From positions 1,793-14,519 of the forward strand of contig DALN01000152.1 in NCBI GenBank assembly GCA_002499455.1: a DNA stretch of 12,727 nt. The letters run 5' to 3'. The notes below the pieces were generated by a model. That model worked only from the letters and a program-made list of their open reading frames with translations, did no database searches and was not told where the DNA came from. Positions within the stretch are counted from its first letter, which is position 1. Each line of letters begins with the position of its first letter. Below are positions 6,990-12,727 of this stretch, piece after piece. The position numbers and the translations under genes were made by a program. Origin of the DNA: Methanoculleus sp. UBA77 (lineage in GTDB: Archaea; Halobacteriota; Methanomicrobia; Methanomicrobiales; Methanoculleaceae).

Positions 6990-8152
6990 TCCTCCCGGTT
7001 CTCGCGGCATCTCTTCTTATTTCCCTTGCATCAGGGCTCTACATCGACGTGCCCGACTACGACGAGGGCATCGCATCCGCCGGGATAACGTGCGCGATCA
7101 ACGGCCGGTACGGCGACGTCATCTTTGCGACCGACAACGGCATCTCCGTATATACGGCAAACGGCACCTGGTATTCGGTCAATCCGAGGCATCCCGGGGA
7201 GACGGCCTACGGCATGCTCGCGCCCCTCGACGGCATGGTGACCGCGGTCGCCCTCGACCGCGGCGGCCACCTCTGGCTGGGCTACCCGGGCGGGCTGCAG
7301 ATCGGAGACGGAAAGGGGTACCAGACCATCCAGGACCAGCAGTTCCTCAAGAACCGCAACATCAACTGCATGGTGCGCTGGGGGGACGAGATGTGGGTCG
7401 CCACCGGGAGGGCGGGCCTCCACCGGTACCATGAGGGTGCCTGGACATGGTATCAGCCGCTCGGCGCCGAAGGGCTCGAGTGCTACACGATTGAGAGCAT
7501 GGCGGTCGATGCCGCAAGCGACGCGCTCGTCATCGCGTCGGAACGTGACGGCGTCCAGGTGGTCAGGAACAGGTCCGGGGAGATACGGTTCGAGCGCGTG
7601 ACCGCGGGGGGCGAGCCGGTGCGGGGGATCGCCGGGGTCCGGGCCGACCCGTTCGGCGGCGTGTACCTCTTCAACCGCACGGCAGTCCTCCATTACGCCC
7701 CTCATGACGGAGTCACCCCGGTCCTCGATACCGGAGACCTGAGCATCTTCCCGGTCACGATCAACGACATCGCGTCAACGCCGGAGGGGACGCTTCTGAT
7801 CGCGTCGGATAGCGGGATCTACGGCTGGAACCAGTCGGGTGTCGCCCTGCACATCACCTCGCGCGACGGCCTCCGTTCGAACTTCGTCAAGAGACTCTTC
7901 GTCGACGCCTACGGGCGGTGCTGGTTTACCGTCCCCGGCAACGTAGGCTACATCCTGCCGATGGCAGGGGGCGCCACGCTCGAACTCTCTGCCGTTCCCG
8001 TGCAGACGCCGGATGCGCCGGAGACTCCTCTCCCCGAGCTCCCGGTGCCGGAGGCGGTGGACGAGGAGCAGCCTGACGGGGTGCTTGAGGAGATCTGGGC
8101 GTCCTTCGCGGCGTGGGTCGGGTCGGTGATCGGCCGGGCGAGCGGGGCCTGA
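6974..8152 (+). CDS. Exported seven-bladed beta-propeller protein at the end of the chemotaxis operon
   Basis: A 392-residue protein of unknown function. Residues 1-21 (basic R3, hydrophobic 5-20, SLASG) look like a Sec signal peptide or N-anchor. Residues about 33-332 contain seven repeats of about 42 residues like the sensor-kinase propeller family (Reg_prop). Each has a strand, a Gly/Asp turn, then a second strand ending in an aromatic: GDVIFATDNGISVY, GHLWLGYPGGLQI, DEMWVATGRAGLHRY, DALVIASERDGVQVV, GGVYLFNRTAVLHY, GTLLIASDSGIYGW, GRCWFTVPGNVGYI. A Pro/Glu-rich linker (342-370) and an amphipathic Trp-containing helix (about 371-389) end the chain; no clear C-terminal TM is seen. The ATG lies inside cheD, with a 16-nt overlap, and is the only start that keeps the signal peptide. 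Co-transcription suggests a link to motility or sensing outside the cell; this is inference. No kinase domain follows the propeller. Confidence 0.82.
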   Translation: MHRGLILPVLAASLLISLASGLYIDVPDYDEGIASAGITCAINGRYGDVIFATDNGISVYTANGTWYSVNPRHPGETAYGMLAPLDGMVTAVALDRGGHLWLGYPGGLQIGDGKGYQTIQDQQFLKNRNINCMVRWGDEMWVATGRAGLHRYHEGAWTWYQPLGAEGLECYTIESMAVDAASDALVIASERDGVQVVRNRSGEIRFERVTAGGEPVRGIAGVRADPFGGVYLFNRTAVLHYAPHDGVTPVLDTGDLSIFPVTINDIASTPEGTLLIASDSGIYGWNQSGVALHITSRDGLRSNFVKRLFVDAYGRCWFTVPGNVGYILPMAGGATLELSAVPVQTPDAPETPLPELPVPEAVDEEQPDGVLEEIWASFAAWVGSVIGRASGA

Positions 8153-8167
8153 GACCTGGGGCAGGAA

Positions 8168-8201
8168 CGCCGCGGGTAAAATCCGGTCGTTCGCCGCGGC
8201 G
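8168..8201 (+). terminator. GC-rich hairpin 15 nt after the propeller gene
   Basis: CGCCGCGG (8168-8175) and CCGCGGCG (8194-8201) are perfectly complementary over 8 bp, with an 18-nt loop. It starts 15 nt after the last gene of the + strand operon, so it could mark or protect the mRNA 3' end. No U-run follows, and archaeal termination relies mainly on U-tracts, so a true terminator role is uncertain. Confidence 0.35.
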
Positions 8202-8219
8202 GACCCTCACGTATAAGGT

Positions 8220-8291
8220 CTCACGCGAAGCCGCGAAGAACGCGAAAAGGACTGCCAGTAATTTCTTCGCGCCTTTGCGCCTTCGCGTGAG
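8220..8291. repeat. 72-bp imperfect palindrome of CGCGAAG-type units
   Basis: CTCACGCGAAG (8220-8230) pairs perfectly with CTTCGCGTGAG (8281-8291). The inner arms, about 8231-8250 and 8263-8280, also pair with a few mismatches and one gap, leaving a short AT-rich loop. Each arm is made of degenerate units of about 9 bases of the form (A/C)CGCGAAG. From memory, such purine-rich CGCGAAG/CGCAAAG repeats occur between genes in many unrelated bacteria and archaea and are often mis-annotated as small proteins; copy number in this genome cannot be seen from here. Confidence 0.7.
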
Positions 8292-8346
8292 GTAGAATGC
8301 AGGAGCAGTCACAAAATCTCACGTGAAGTGCGAGTGAAGCAAGCTT

Positions 8347-8400
8347 GAGCACCGTAGGAGCGACGGGCCGTAGGGCCGGAGTTCGAGCACCATCAGGTGC
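8347..8400. repeat. Run of three small hairpins with CCGTAGG/CCATCAGG cores
   Basis: Three short stem-loops lie in line: GCACC-GTA-GGAGC (8349-8361, one A-A mismatch), GGCC-GTAG-GGCC (8366-8377, perfect) and GCACC-ATCA-GGTGC (8387-8400, perfect 5-bp stem). The first and third are both led by GAGCACC, so the element looks like a degenerate short tandem unit. It lies 55 nt right of the 72-bp palindrome, with partial CGCGAAG units on both sides, suggesting that both belong to one larger repeat element. Confidence 0.5.
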
Positions 8401-8447
8401 GAGTTGCGAGAACGCGAAGCCACGAAGTTCGTGCGATTGCTGGCGTC

Positions 8448-8475
8448 CCTGTCGGCGATACGGCCTCTTGACAGG
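8448..8475. repeat. Inverted repeat CCTGTC/GACAGG
   Basis: CCTGTC (8448-8453) and GACAGG (8470-8475) form a 6-bp stem with a 16-nt loop. It lies about 20 nt beyond the U-tract downstream of ABCE1 on the - strand and may help define that mRNA end, or may be part of the repeat-rich gap. No other meaning can be assigned. Confidence 0.3.
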
Positions 8476-8493
8476 AGACACTAAAGAGCCTCT

Positions 8494-8501
8494 AAAAAGA
8501 A
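8494..8501 (-). terminator. U-rich terminator of ABCE1
   Basis: On the - strand the transcript reads TTCTTTTT, starting 14 nt after the ABCE1 stop. Archaeal RNA polymerase stops at U-rich tracts without needing a hairpin, so this is the best candidate end of the EMC6-like/ABCE1 transcript in an otherwise GC-rich region. Confidence 0.5.
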
Positions 8502-8515
8502 GTAATCTGCTGACC

Positions 8516-10288
8516 CTACGACTTTGATATCTCGGCGTAGTAGTATTCCCCGGCCGCCATCTGCTCCCGGTCCAGGAACGAGCCCGGCTTGTTGATCCGC
8601 GGCCTCCCGCTCTTGTCCCGCCGGAACGTGATACCGAGCGCTTTGAGGAACCGGTTCATGCCCGCCGCCATCGAAAACGGCCCGGCGGCCTTGCCGCGGA
8701 TGCCCGGCTCGCCCTCGAAGACCAGGATCCGGTCGCTGATCATATCGATCAGGTAGATGTCGTGGTCGATGACGAGCGTGCTCGCCTCCCGCCCTTCGGC
8801 ATGCTTCCTTATCATCCGCGAGATCTTCACCCGCTGCTCCACGTCGAGGTGGGCGCTCGGTTCGTCGAGGATATAGAGGTCGGCGTCGCGCGAGAGGCAG
8901 ACGGCGATCGCCACCCGCTGCAGTTCGCCCCCGGAGAGGGTGTTTACGGGCGCCTGGAGGAGCTGCGAGAGGGAGAGAGGCTCTAAGATCTCGTGCTGGT
9001 AGAACGAGGTGTCGAACTTCGTCGTCGCCTGCCGCAGGAGCTCCTCGACGGTCGCCTCAGTATCGCCTTTGAGGTACTGCGGCTTGTATGAGATCCGTAC
9101 CCGGGTGTCCATCGACCCGGTATCGGGAGCAAGCACTCCGGCAAGGAGCTGGGCAAACGTGCTCTTGCCGATACCGTTCGCCCCGAGAACGCCGAGAACC
9201 TCGCCGCTCCGGATATCCCCGCCGTCGACGGTGAGTGAGAACTGCTCAAAGCCCTTCGTCATCGCCGGGAACTCGAGCAGCACCTCCCGGTCCGCATCTG
9301 CGGCGTGGGCCCGGGCATCGAAGGTCACCGCGTACGCCCTGAACCTGACGTTCTCCTCGGGGAGGAACCCTTCCAGGTACTGGTTGATCCCTATCCGGAC
9401 GCCCTTCGGGTGGGTGATGACACCGAAGACCGCCGGCTCTCCGTAGGCGATATGCACCGTATCGGCAAGCATATCGAGGATGGCGAGGTCGTGCTCCACG
9501 ATCACGACCGGCCGCTCCTGCGCGAGTTCCCGGATCAGGTCTGCCGCGGCCATCCGCTGGTAGACGTCGAGGTAGGGCGTGATCTCGTCGAGGAAGTAGA
9601 AATCGGCGTCGCGGGCGAGGCATGCGGTGATCGCCACCCGCTGCAGCTCGCCGCCGGAGAGGGTCCCTATCGGCCGGTCGATGATGGCCCGAAGCGAGAG
9701 CCGGTCGATGTAGTAGTCGAGTCTCCCGCGCTCGTCGGTCGTCCTGAGAAGGTCGCGCACCGACCCGGAGAAGACCTTCGGGATCTGGTCGATGTACTGC
9801 GGCTTCACGGCGACCTTCACGTTCTTCTGCGAGAGGACCTGGAGGTAGTCGAAGAGTTCCGTCCCCTGGTAGAGGTCGAGAACATCCCTCCAGGCGACAG
9901 GGGCGTCGGTCCTTCCCAGGTTCGGGACGAGCGTGCCCGAGAGGATCTTCACCGACGTGCTCTTACCGATACCGTTCGGACCGAGGATACCGGTGACCTT
10001 CCCCTCGACGGGGATCGGGAGGCCGTAGAGGACGAAGCCGTTCTTCCCGTAGCGGTGGGTGGGCTGGTCGAGTTGTTCGGGGAGGTTGACGATGTCGAGG
10101 GCCTCGAACGGGCATTTCTTCACGCAGATACCGCACCCGACACAGAGTTCCTCGGATATGACGGCTTTCTGGTCCTCGCCGATGACGACGGTCTCGTCGC
10201 CGGTCCGGACACGCGGGCAGTAGAGAATACACTCGGTGCCACACTTGACGGGGTGACACCGATCACGGTGTACAACAGCAATACGCAT
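8516..10288 (-). CDS. Ribosome recycling ATPase ABCE1 (Rli1)
   Basis: A 590-residue ABCE1, the essential ATPase that splits ribosomes after termination or after rescue by Pelota. The N-terminal iron-sulfur domain has eight Cys for two 4Fe-4S clusters: C11, C16, C20, C24 and C49, C52, C55, C59 (CVGCGICVKKC). NBD1 has Walker A GPNGIGKST (103-111), signature LSGGELQR (210-217), Walker B LDE (233-235) and H266. NBD2 has GANGIGKST (369-377), LSGGELQR (451-458), LDEPS (474-478) and H509. Length is normal for archaea. NBD1 has LDEITPYLD where the family usually has LDEPSSYLD; the catalytic Glu is kept. The ATG at 10288 is six bases after the stop of the EMC6-like gene, with GTGAT just upstream as a partial Shine-Dalgarno, so the two are co-transcribed. 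ABCE1 is sometimes named 'RNase L inhibitor' from its human homologue. Confidence 0.97.
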   Translation of the reverse strand: MRIAVVHRDRCHPVKCGTECILYCPRVRTGDETVVIGEDQKAVISEELCVGCGICVKKCPFEALDIVNLPEQLDQPTHRYGKNGFVLYGLPIPVEGKVTGILGPNGIGKSTSVKILSGTLVPNLGRTDAPVAWRDVLDLYQGTELFDYLQVLSQKNVKVAVKPQYIDQIPKVFSGSVRDLLRTTDERGRLDYYIDRLSLRAIIDRPIGTLSGGELQRVAITACLARDADFYFLDEITPYLDVYQRMAAADLIRELAQERPVVIVEHDLAILDMLADTVHIAYGEPAVFGVITHPKGVRIGINQYLEGFLPEENVRFRAYAVTFDARAHAADADREVLLEFPAMTKGFEQFSLTVDGGDIRSGEVLGVLGANGIGKSTFAQLLAGVLAPDTGSMDTRVRISYKPQYLKGDTEATVEELLRQATTKFDTSFYQHEILEPLSLSQLLQAPVNTLSGGELQRVAIAVCLSRDADLYILDEPSAHLDVEQRVKISRMIRKHAEGREASTLVIDHDIYLIDMISDRILVFEGEPGIRGKAAGPFSMAAGMNRFLKALGITFRRDKSGRPRINKPGSFLDREQMAAGEYYYAEISKS

Positions 10289-10294
10289 GAGTGA

Positions 10295-10660
10295 TCACAG
10301 GACGGTGGTGGTCAGGAGGATCGTCCAGGTTATGAACCAGAGCGCGAACGTCATGAAACTCTGGTAGAACCAGTCCTTGCCGGTCAACTCCATGTAGTCG
10401 AACCGGAGGAGCATGAAGATGTGTTTCTGGAAGACGACACCCGCCGCAAGAAGGAGCAGGCCGATGATGGCGTTCTGCTGGAGCCCCGTCGCCGGGTCCG
10501 GGGTGCCGGAGAGGTAGAACGAGAGCGCTCCGGTCAGGATGCCCATGAAACAGGCTACAAGCGTTCGTTTTAACCGGTTTCTGTGCTCGACCTGTTTCTC
10601 GGCACGTGTCCGCGGCCGTGTTTTTTGAACCTCTTCTGCTACCGCATTATCGCTCATCAT
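10295..10660 (-). CDS. EMC6-like small membrane protein
   Basis: A 121-residue protein with a charged cytoplasmic N-terminus (about 1-30, rich in Arg/Lys/Glu) and three hydrophobic segments at about 33-51, 62-77 and 100-120, the size and layout of the EMC6 family. In eukaryotes EMC6 is a core subunit of the ER membrane protein insertase; archaeal relatives are proposed to work with Oxa1/EMC3-type insertases (family knowledge). Matching features are the LVACFMGILTGALSFYLSG first segment and the aromatic KDWFYQSF...FALWFITWT end. The call is from overall pattern, not a catalytic motif. Two adjacent ATGs (10660 and 10657) are possible; GGTG two bases before the first would suit the second better. 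It is the first gene after the TATA box at 10782-10789 and is followed by ABCE1 after six bases. A generic small membrane protein is the alternative. Confidence 0.65.
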   Translation of the reverse strand: MMSDNAVAEEVQKTRPRTRAEKQVEHRNRLKRTLVACFMGILTGALSFYLSGTPDPATGLQQNAIIGLLLLAAGVVFQKHIFMLLRFDYMELTGKDWFYQSFMTFALWFITWTILLTTTVL

Positions 10661-10856
10661 GACACCAGTATTGCGCCATTCCCGGAGGAGAGGCCCCGTT
10701 GAGACGGCGGCCCGGCAACGAGCGGGCTTTTCCGGCCACTCCCCGGATTGGCTGAATTACTACATTATAGGGTGTTCTCCGTTTATAAAGATAGGGACCT
10801 CCGGTTCCGGGAGCGGCACCCCGGCCAGCCGGTAAAAGCACCGGAGGCGCCCGGGA
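10661..10856 (-). promoter_or_regulatory. Gap with promoter and long leader of the EMC6-like/ABCE1 transcript
   Basis: This 196-nt gap follows the Pelota stop and precedes the EMC6-like gene. TTTATAAA at 10782-10789 is an excellent archaeal TATA box in a GC-rich setting. Read on the - strand it would place the start near 10757-10762 and give a leader of about 100 nt, unusually long for an archaeal housekeeping gene. The leader can form GCCCG/CGGGC (10710-10714 with 10723-10727) and CCGT/ACGG (near 10697-10706) hairpins. On the Pelota side, CCGGT (10829-10833) and ACCGG (10840-10844) form a hairpin 13 nt after the stop, a possible mRNA 3' end signal. TTTATAAA is itself palindromic, but no gene starts on the + strand here. 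Confidence 0.5.
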
Positions 10857-11882
10857 TCACTCGATCTTATACCGCAGCAGCGCAGCAGCGCCGCCGAGTG
10901 CCGCAAGGCGCTCTCCGGGCTCGAACTCGGTGCTCAACACCACGACCGCGGCGTTGACCTTCTCGGCCTCCCTGATGACGGCTGTAGCCGCTTCGTCGCG
11001 GAGCAGGGTATCGGCGACCAGCACCGTCTCCGCAGCGCCGTAATCGACGGCCCTGCGCACCTCGTCGATACCATAGGCGACGGCTCCTTCGGTCGCGATC
11101 CGGAGGAGGACCTCGTCCATCAGCCTGACCTCGCGAGCGAGGTGGAGGTCGCCGAGCAGCCGGTCGAGGACCCCCTGCCCGATCACCTCCTGCACGGCGC
11201 CCCGCCCGATACGCCTGGTCTCGACGACGACCATCCGTCCCGCAATATCCGGCGCACGGGCCTTCACGTAATTCGCAAACTCGTCCTTCACGAACCCCGG
11301 CCCCGCGACGACGAGAGGCCCGGTGACCGCGGCGAGCGGCTCGAGCGTCTTCTCAAAGAGCGTCGACCGGGTGCCGACGTCCGCGCCCTTGCTGCTCCCG
11401 GCCGTGATGGTCGTCACCCACTCCGGGCCGAACTGCCGCAGGCGGTAGATCTCCGCCTCTCCCTCCTCGACGGTCACGACGTGGACCACGCCGTATGAGG
11501 AGGCATCGAGAGCCCGGCGTATCCGCTCGCAGTCGACGGACCGCCACTGCTTGACGACCGAGATCTCGAACCCCGCTTCAACGTTGAGGGTATGATGCGA
11601 GGCGACGTCCACACCGCTCTCGATGATGCCGCCGATCCGGAGGCGGTTCGTGTGCTGGTGAAACTCCACCTTCTCGACCCGGATCCCGAGCCGGACCGGC
11701 CGCTTCTCCGTCTTCTCCGGGCGAAGTTTGTCGGTCGCCCCCTCCACGCTTCGGAAGGTCGTGGCAAAGACGAGATCGCCCGGTCCGACCAGGTGCGATA
11801 GGTGCCAGACGTCATCGAGCGTCTCCGGGAAGAGGCGTATCTCCCCATACAGCTTCCGGAGCTCCTTGACTTCGGCCTTCAT
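10857..11882 (-). CDS. pelA: Ribosome rescue factor Pelota (aPelota/Dom34)
   Basis: A 341-residue Pelota, the eRF1-like factor that enters the empty A site of stalled ribosomes and, with aEF1A and ABCE1, drives subunit splitting. Domains: N-terminal Sm-like domain (about 1-130, including PETLDDVWHLSHLVGPGDLV and the conserved FHQHTNRLRIGG), eRF1 domain 2 (about 131-255, with VVAGPGFVKDEFANYV) and eRF1 domain 3 (about 256-341, ending in LGGAAALLRYKIE). The GGQ peptide-release motif of eRF1 is absent, as expected for Pelota. Its ATG overlaps the upstream rqcH stop as ATGA (11882-11879), so translation is coupled; no Shine-Dalgarno is evident. Being made with RqcH, which acts on the products of Pelota-driven splitting, fits a common pathway. 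Confidence 0.96.
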   Translation of the reverse strand: MKAEVKELRKLYGEIRLFPETLDDVWHLSHLVGPGDLVFATTFRSVEGATDKLRPEKTEKRPVRLGIRVEKVEFHQHTNRLRIGGIIESGVDVASHHTLNVEAGFEISVVKQWRSVDCERIRRALDASSYGVVHVVTVEEGEAEIYRLRQFGPEWVTTITAGSSKGADVGTRSTLFEKTLEPLAAVTGPLVVAGPGFVKDEFANYVKARAPDIAGRMVVVETRRIGRGAVQEVIGQGVLDRLLGDLHLAREVRLMDEVLLRIATEGAVAYGIDEVRRAVDYGAAETVLVADTLLRDEAATAVIREAEKVNAAVVVLSTEFEPGERLAALGGAAALLRYKIE

Positions 11883-12727
11883 GGCTCTACGATATCCGAG
11901 CCCCCCGGCGGGACGAACGCGGCGACCGCCTCGGTGTTCAGGGCGTTCTTGAACGCTTTCTGTTCCTCATCCGGGAGCTTCTCCCTGAGTGTCCGGACGA
12001 CCTTCTTTGCGATGTCGTTCGGTTCGTACTGGCCGGGACGGAGCTCCACCCATGCCTTCGTCCGTTCCCTGACAGCCTCCGGCGGGCCGCCGATGACGGC
12101 GACCGAGGGTGCAATCTGGAGGCCGATCGCAACCCCGAGGGGAACGTTCCTGAAGTACTGCCGTTCTCCCCGGACGATGAAGGCGCCCCGGGCCACGTAC
12201 TCGCCGGACTCGGCCGTCTTGCTCACCTGGTCGGGCCGGGCGGCGTAGACGTCCGCGGTGAAGTGCCCGGCTTTCCAGGCGTTGGAGTAGGAGGCGGCAA
12301 ACCGCACGGCCTCGTCCATGTGTTCTGTCGCGCCCTTCACGATGACGACGCTCCCGCCGTGGACGTCGGCGTGGACGAAGAGGTCCCCGCCTTCCATGTA
12401 CTTCTTGACGAGTTCCTCGTTCTGGGAGGCGTCACGGCCGCCGATGACAAGGACGCCGTCGGAGGTCGTGAACCAGCGGAACCGGTGGTACCACCGCTTC
12501 TTCTGGAGGGCAAGGTTCTGCTTCTGCCGGGGCTTTGCGGCGATCTGCTTCTCCATCGCCGCGAGAGCGCCCGTCTTCTTCTTCTTGAACTTCTTAATCT
12601 GGTCGTAGTAGCGGCCGATGTTCTGCTCGATCGTCTCGTGGACGTAGACCTTCACCCGCTCGCCGGAGAGATCGAGCTCCACCGCCGCCTCCGCGGGGTG
12701 GACCGCGCGGACCATCTTCGCCGCCGG
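11879..12727 (-). CDS. rqcH: Ribosome quality control protein RqcH/NEMF family, C-terminal part
   Basis: Partial: the frame stays open to the right edge (codons CCG GCG GCG AAG before the ATG at 12715), so the ATG is internal and the NFACT-N and helix-hairpin-helix parts lie outside. The visible 282 residues begin at the VRAVHPAEAAVELDL stretch and run through a Lys-rich coiled coil (YYDQIKKFKKKKTGAL) into the NFACT-R domain: RFRWFTTSDGVLVIGGRDASQ, GDLFVHADVHGGSVVIVKG, SYSNAWKAGH, GEYVARGAFIVRGERQYFRN. NEMF/Rqc2/RqcH binds free large subunits carrying stuck peptidyl-tRNA and can add C-terminal tails such as Ala (family knowledge). The stop overlaps the Pelota ATG by four bases. After the NFACT-R core the tail is about 90 residues, ending in VPPGGSDIVEP, and is divergent. 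I cannot judge from this part whether the tailing residues (in NFACT-N) are present. Confidence 0.92.
   Translation of the reverse strand, partial: PAAKMVRAVHPAEAAVELDLSGERVKVYVHETIEQNIGRYYDQIKKFKKKKTGALAAMEKQIAAKPRQKQNLALQKKRWYHRFRWFTTSDGVLVIGGRDASQNEELVKKYMEGGDLFVHADVHGGSVVIVKGATEHMDEAVRFAASYSNAWKAGHFTADVYAARPDQVSKTAESGEYVARGAFIVRGERQYFRNVPLGVAIGLQIAPSVAVIGGPPEAVRERTKAWVELRPGQYEPNDIAKKVVRTLREKLPDEEQKAFKNALNTEAVAAFVPPGGSDIVEP

Larger units (their letters stand above)
8153..8515. other. 363-nt non-coding gap between convergent genes, rich in inverted repeats
   Basis: The gap lies between the 3' ends of the propeller gene (+) and ABCE1 (-). Short open frames cross it on both strands, but none has a ribosome binding site or recognisable product, and they simply translate the repeats. 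It holds, left to right, a GC hairpin, a 72-bp imperfect palindrome, a set of three small hairpins, further CGCGAAG-like fragments (8318-8340 and 8408-8430), another hairpin and a U-rich terminator for the - strand. I see no tRNA, snoRNA-like box set or CRISPR spacing. Confidence 0.7.

Noticed and set aside
8220..8433. CRISPR array
   Set aside because: The repeats are degenerate, differ in length, form inverted rather than regularly spaced direct copies, and there are no uniform spacers or cas genes.
8221..8481. Small frames in the intergenic gap (86 residues on -, 60 residues on +)
   Set aside because: They translate the palindromic repeat and its neighbours, lack ribosome binding sites, and such repeats are a common source of false small genes.
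9305..10294. + strand frame of 329 residues opposite ABCE1
   Set aside because: It mirrors the conserved ABCE1 coding sequence and is a mirror of its codon bias.
10710..10731. GCCCG/CGGGC hairpin followed by TTTT on the + strand, like an intrinsic terminator
   Set aside because: No + strand gene lies upstream; both neighbours are on the - strand, where it falls inside the leader of the EMC6-like gene, so a + strand terminator has nothing to end.

Overview
The window is a GC-rich piece of an archaeal chromosome, most likely a methanogen of the order Methanomicrobiales; a Methanoculleus-like genome is my best guess. The archaeal call is firm: it rests on archaellum FlaJ, the archaea-specific adaptor CheF, Pelota, ABCE1, an archaeal-type RqcH and TATA-type promoters. 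The genus is inferred from gene content and base composition and was not tested.

Left half (1-8152, all + strand): the 3' end of an archaellum (fla/arl) cluster runs into a chemotaxis cluster. The order is flaJ (C-terminal part), an unrecognised two-TM protein with a long acidic tail, cheF, cheY, cheB, cheA, cheC, cheD, then an exported seven-bladed beta-propeller protein that overlaps cheD by 16 nt. A good TATA box precedes cheY, so the cheY-to-propeller block probably has its own promoter. CheA phosphorylates CheY and CheB, CheC (two phosphatase motifs) and CheD (deamidase) give adaptation and signal termination, and CheF carries CheY-P output to the archaellum motor. CheW, CheR and receptors are absent here and must lie elsewhere.

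Middle (8153-8515): a 363-nt gap between convergent genes. I see no real gene. It is packed with inverted repeats: a GC hairpin, a 72-bp imperfect palindrome built of CGCGAAG-like units, a run of three small hairpins, a further 6-bp-stem hairpin, and a U-rich terminator for the opposite strand.

Right half (8516-12727, all - strand): a ribosome rescue and quality-control cluster. Read in transcription order it is rqcH/NEMF (C-terminal part), pelA (Pelota; ATGA overlap with rqcH), a 195-nt gap with a TATA box, an EMC6-like small membrane protein, and ABCE1 (Rli1; 6 nt after the EMC6-like gene). Pelota and ABCE1 split stalled ribosomes, RqcH acts on the resulting large subunit, and the EMC6-like protein suggests a link to membrane-protein insertion. 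The two halves are functionally unrelated and meet tail to tail.
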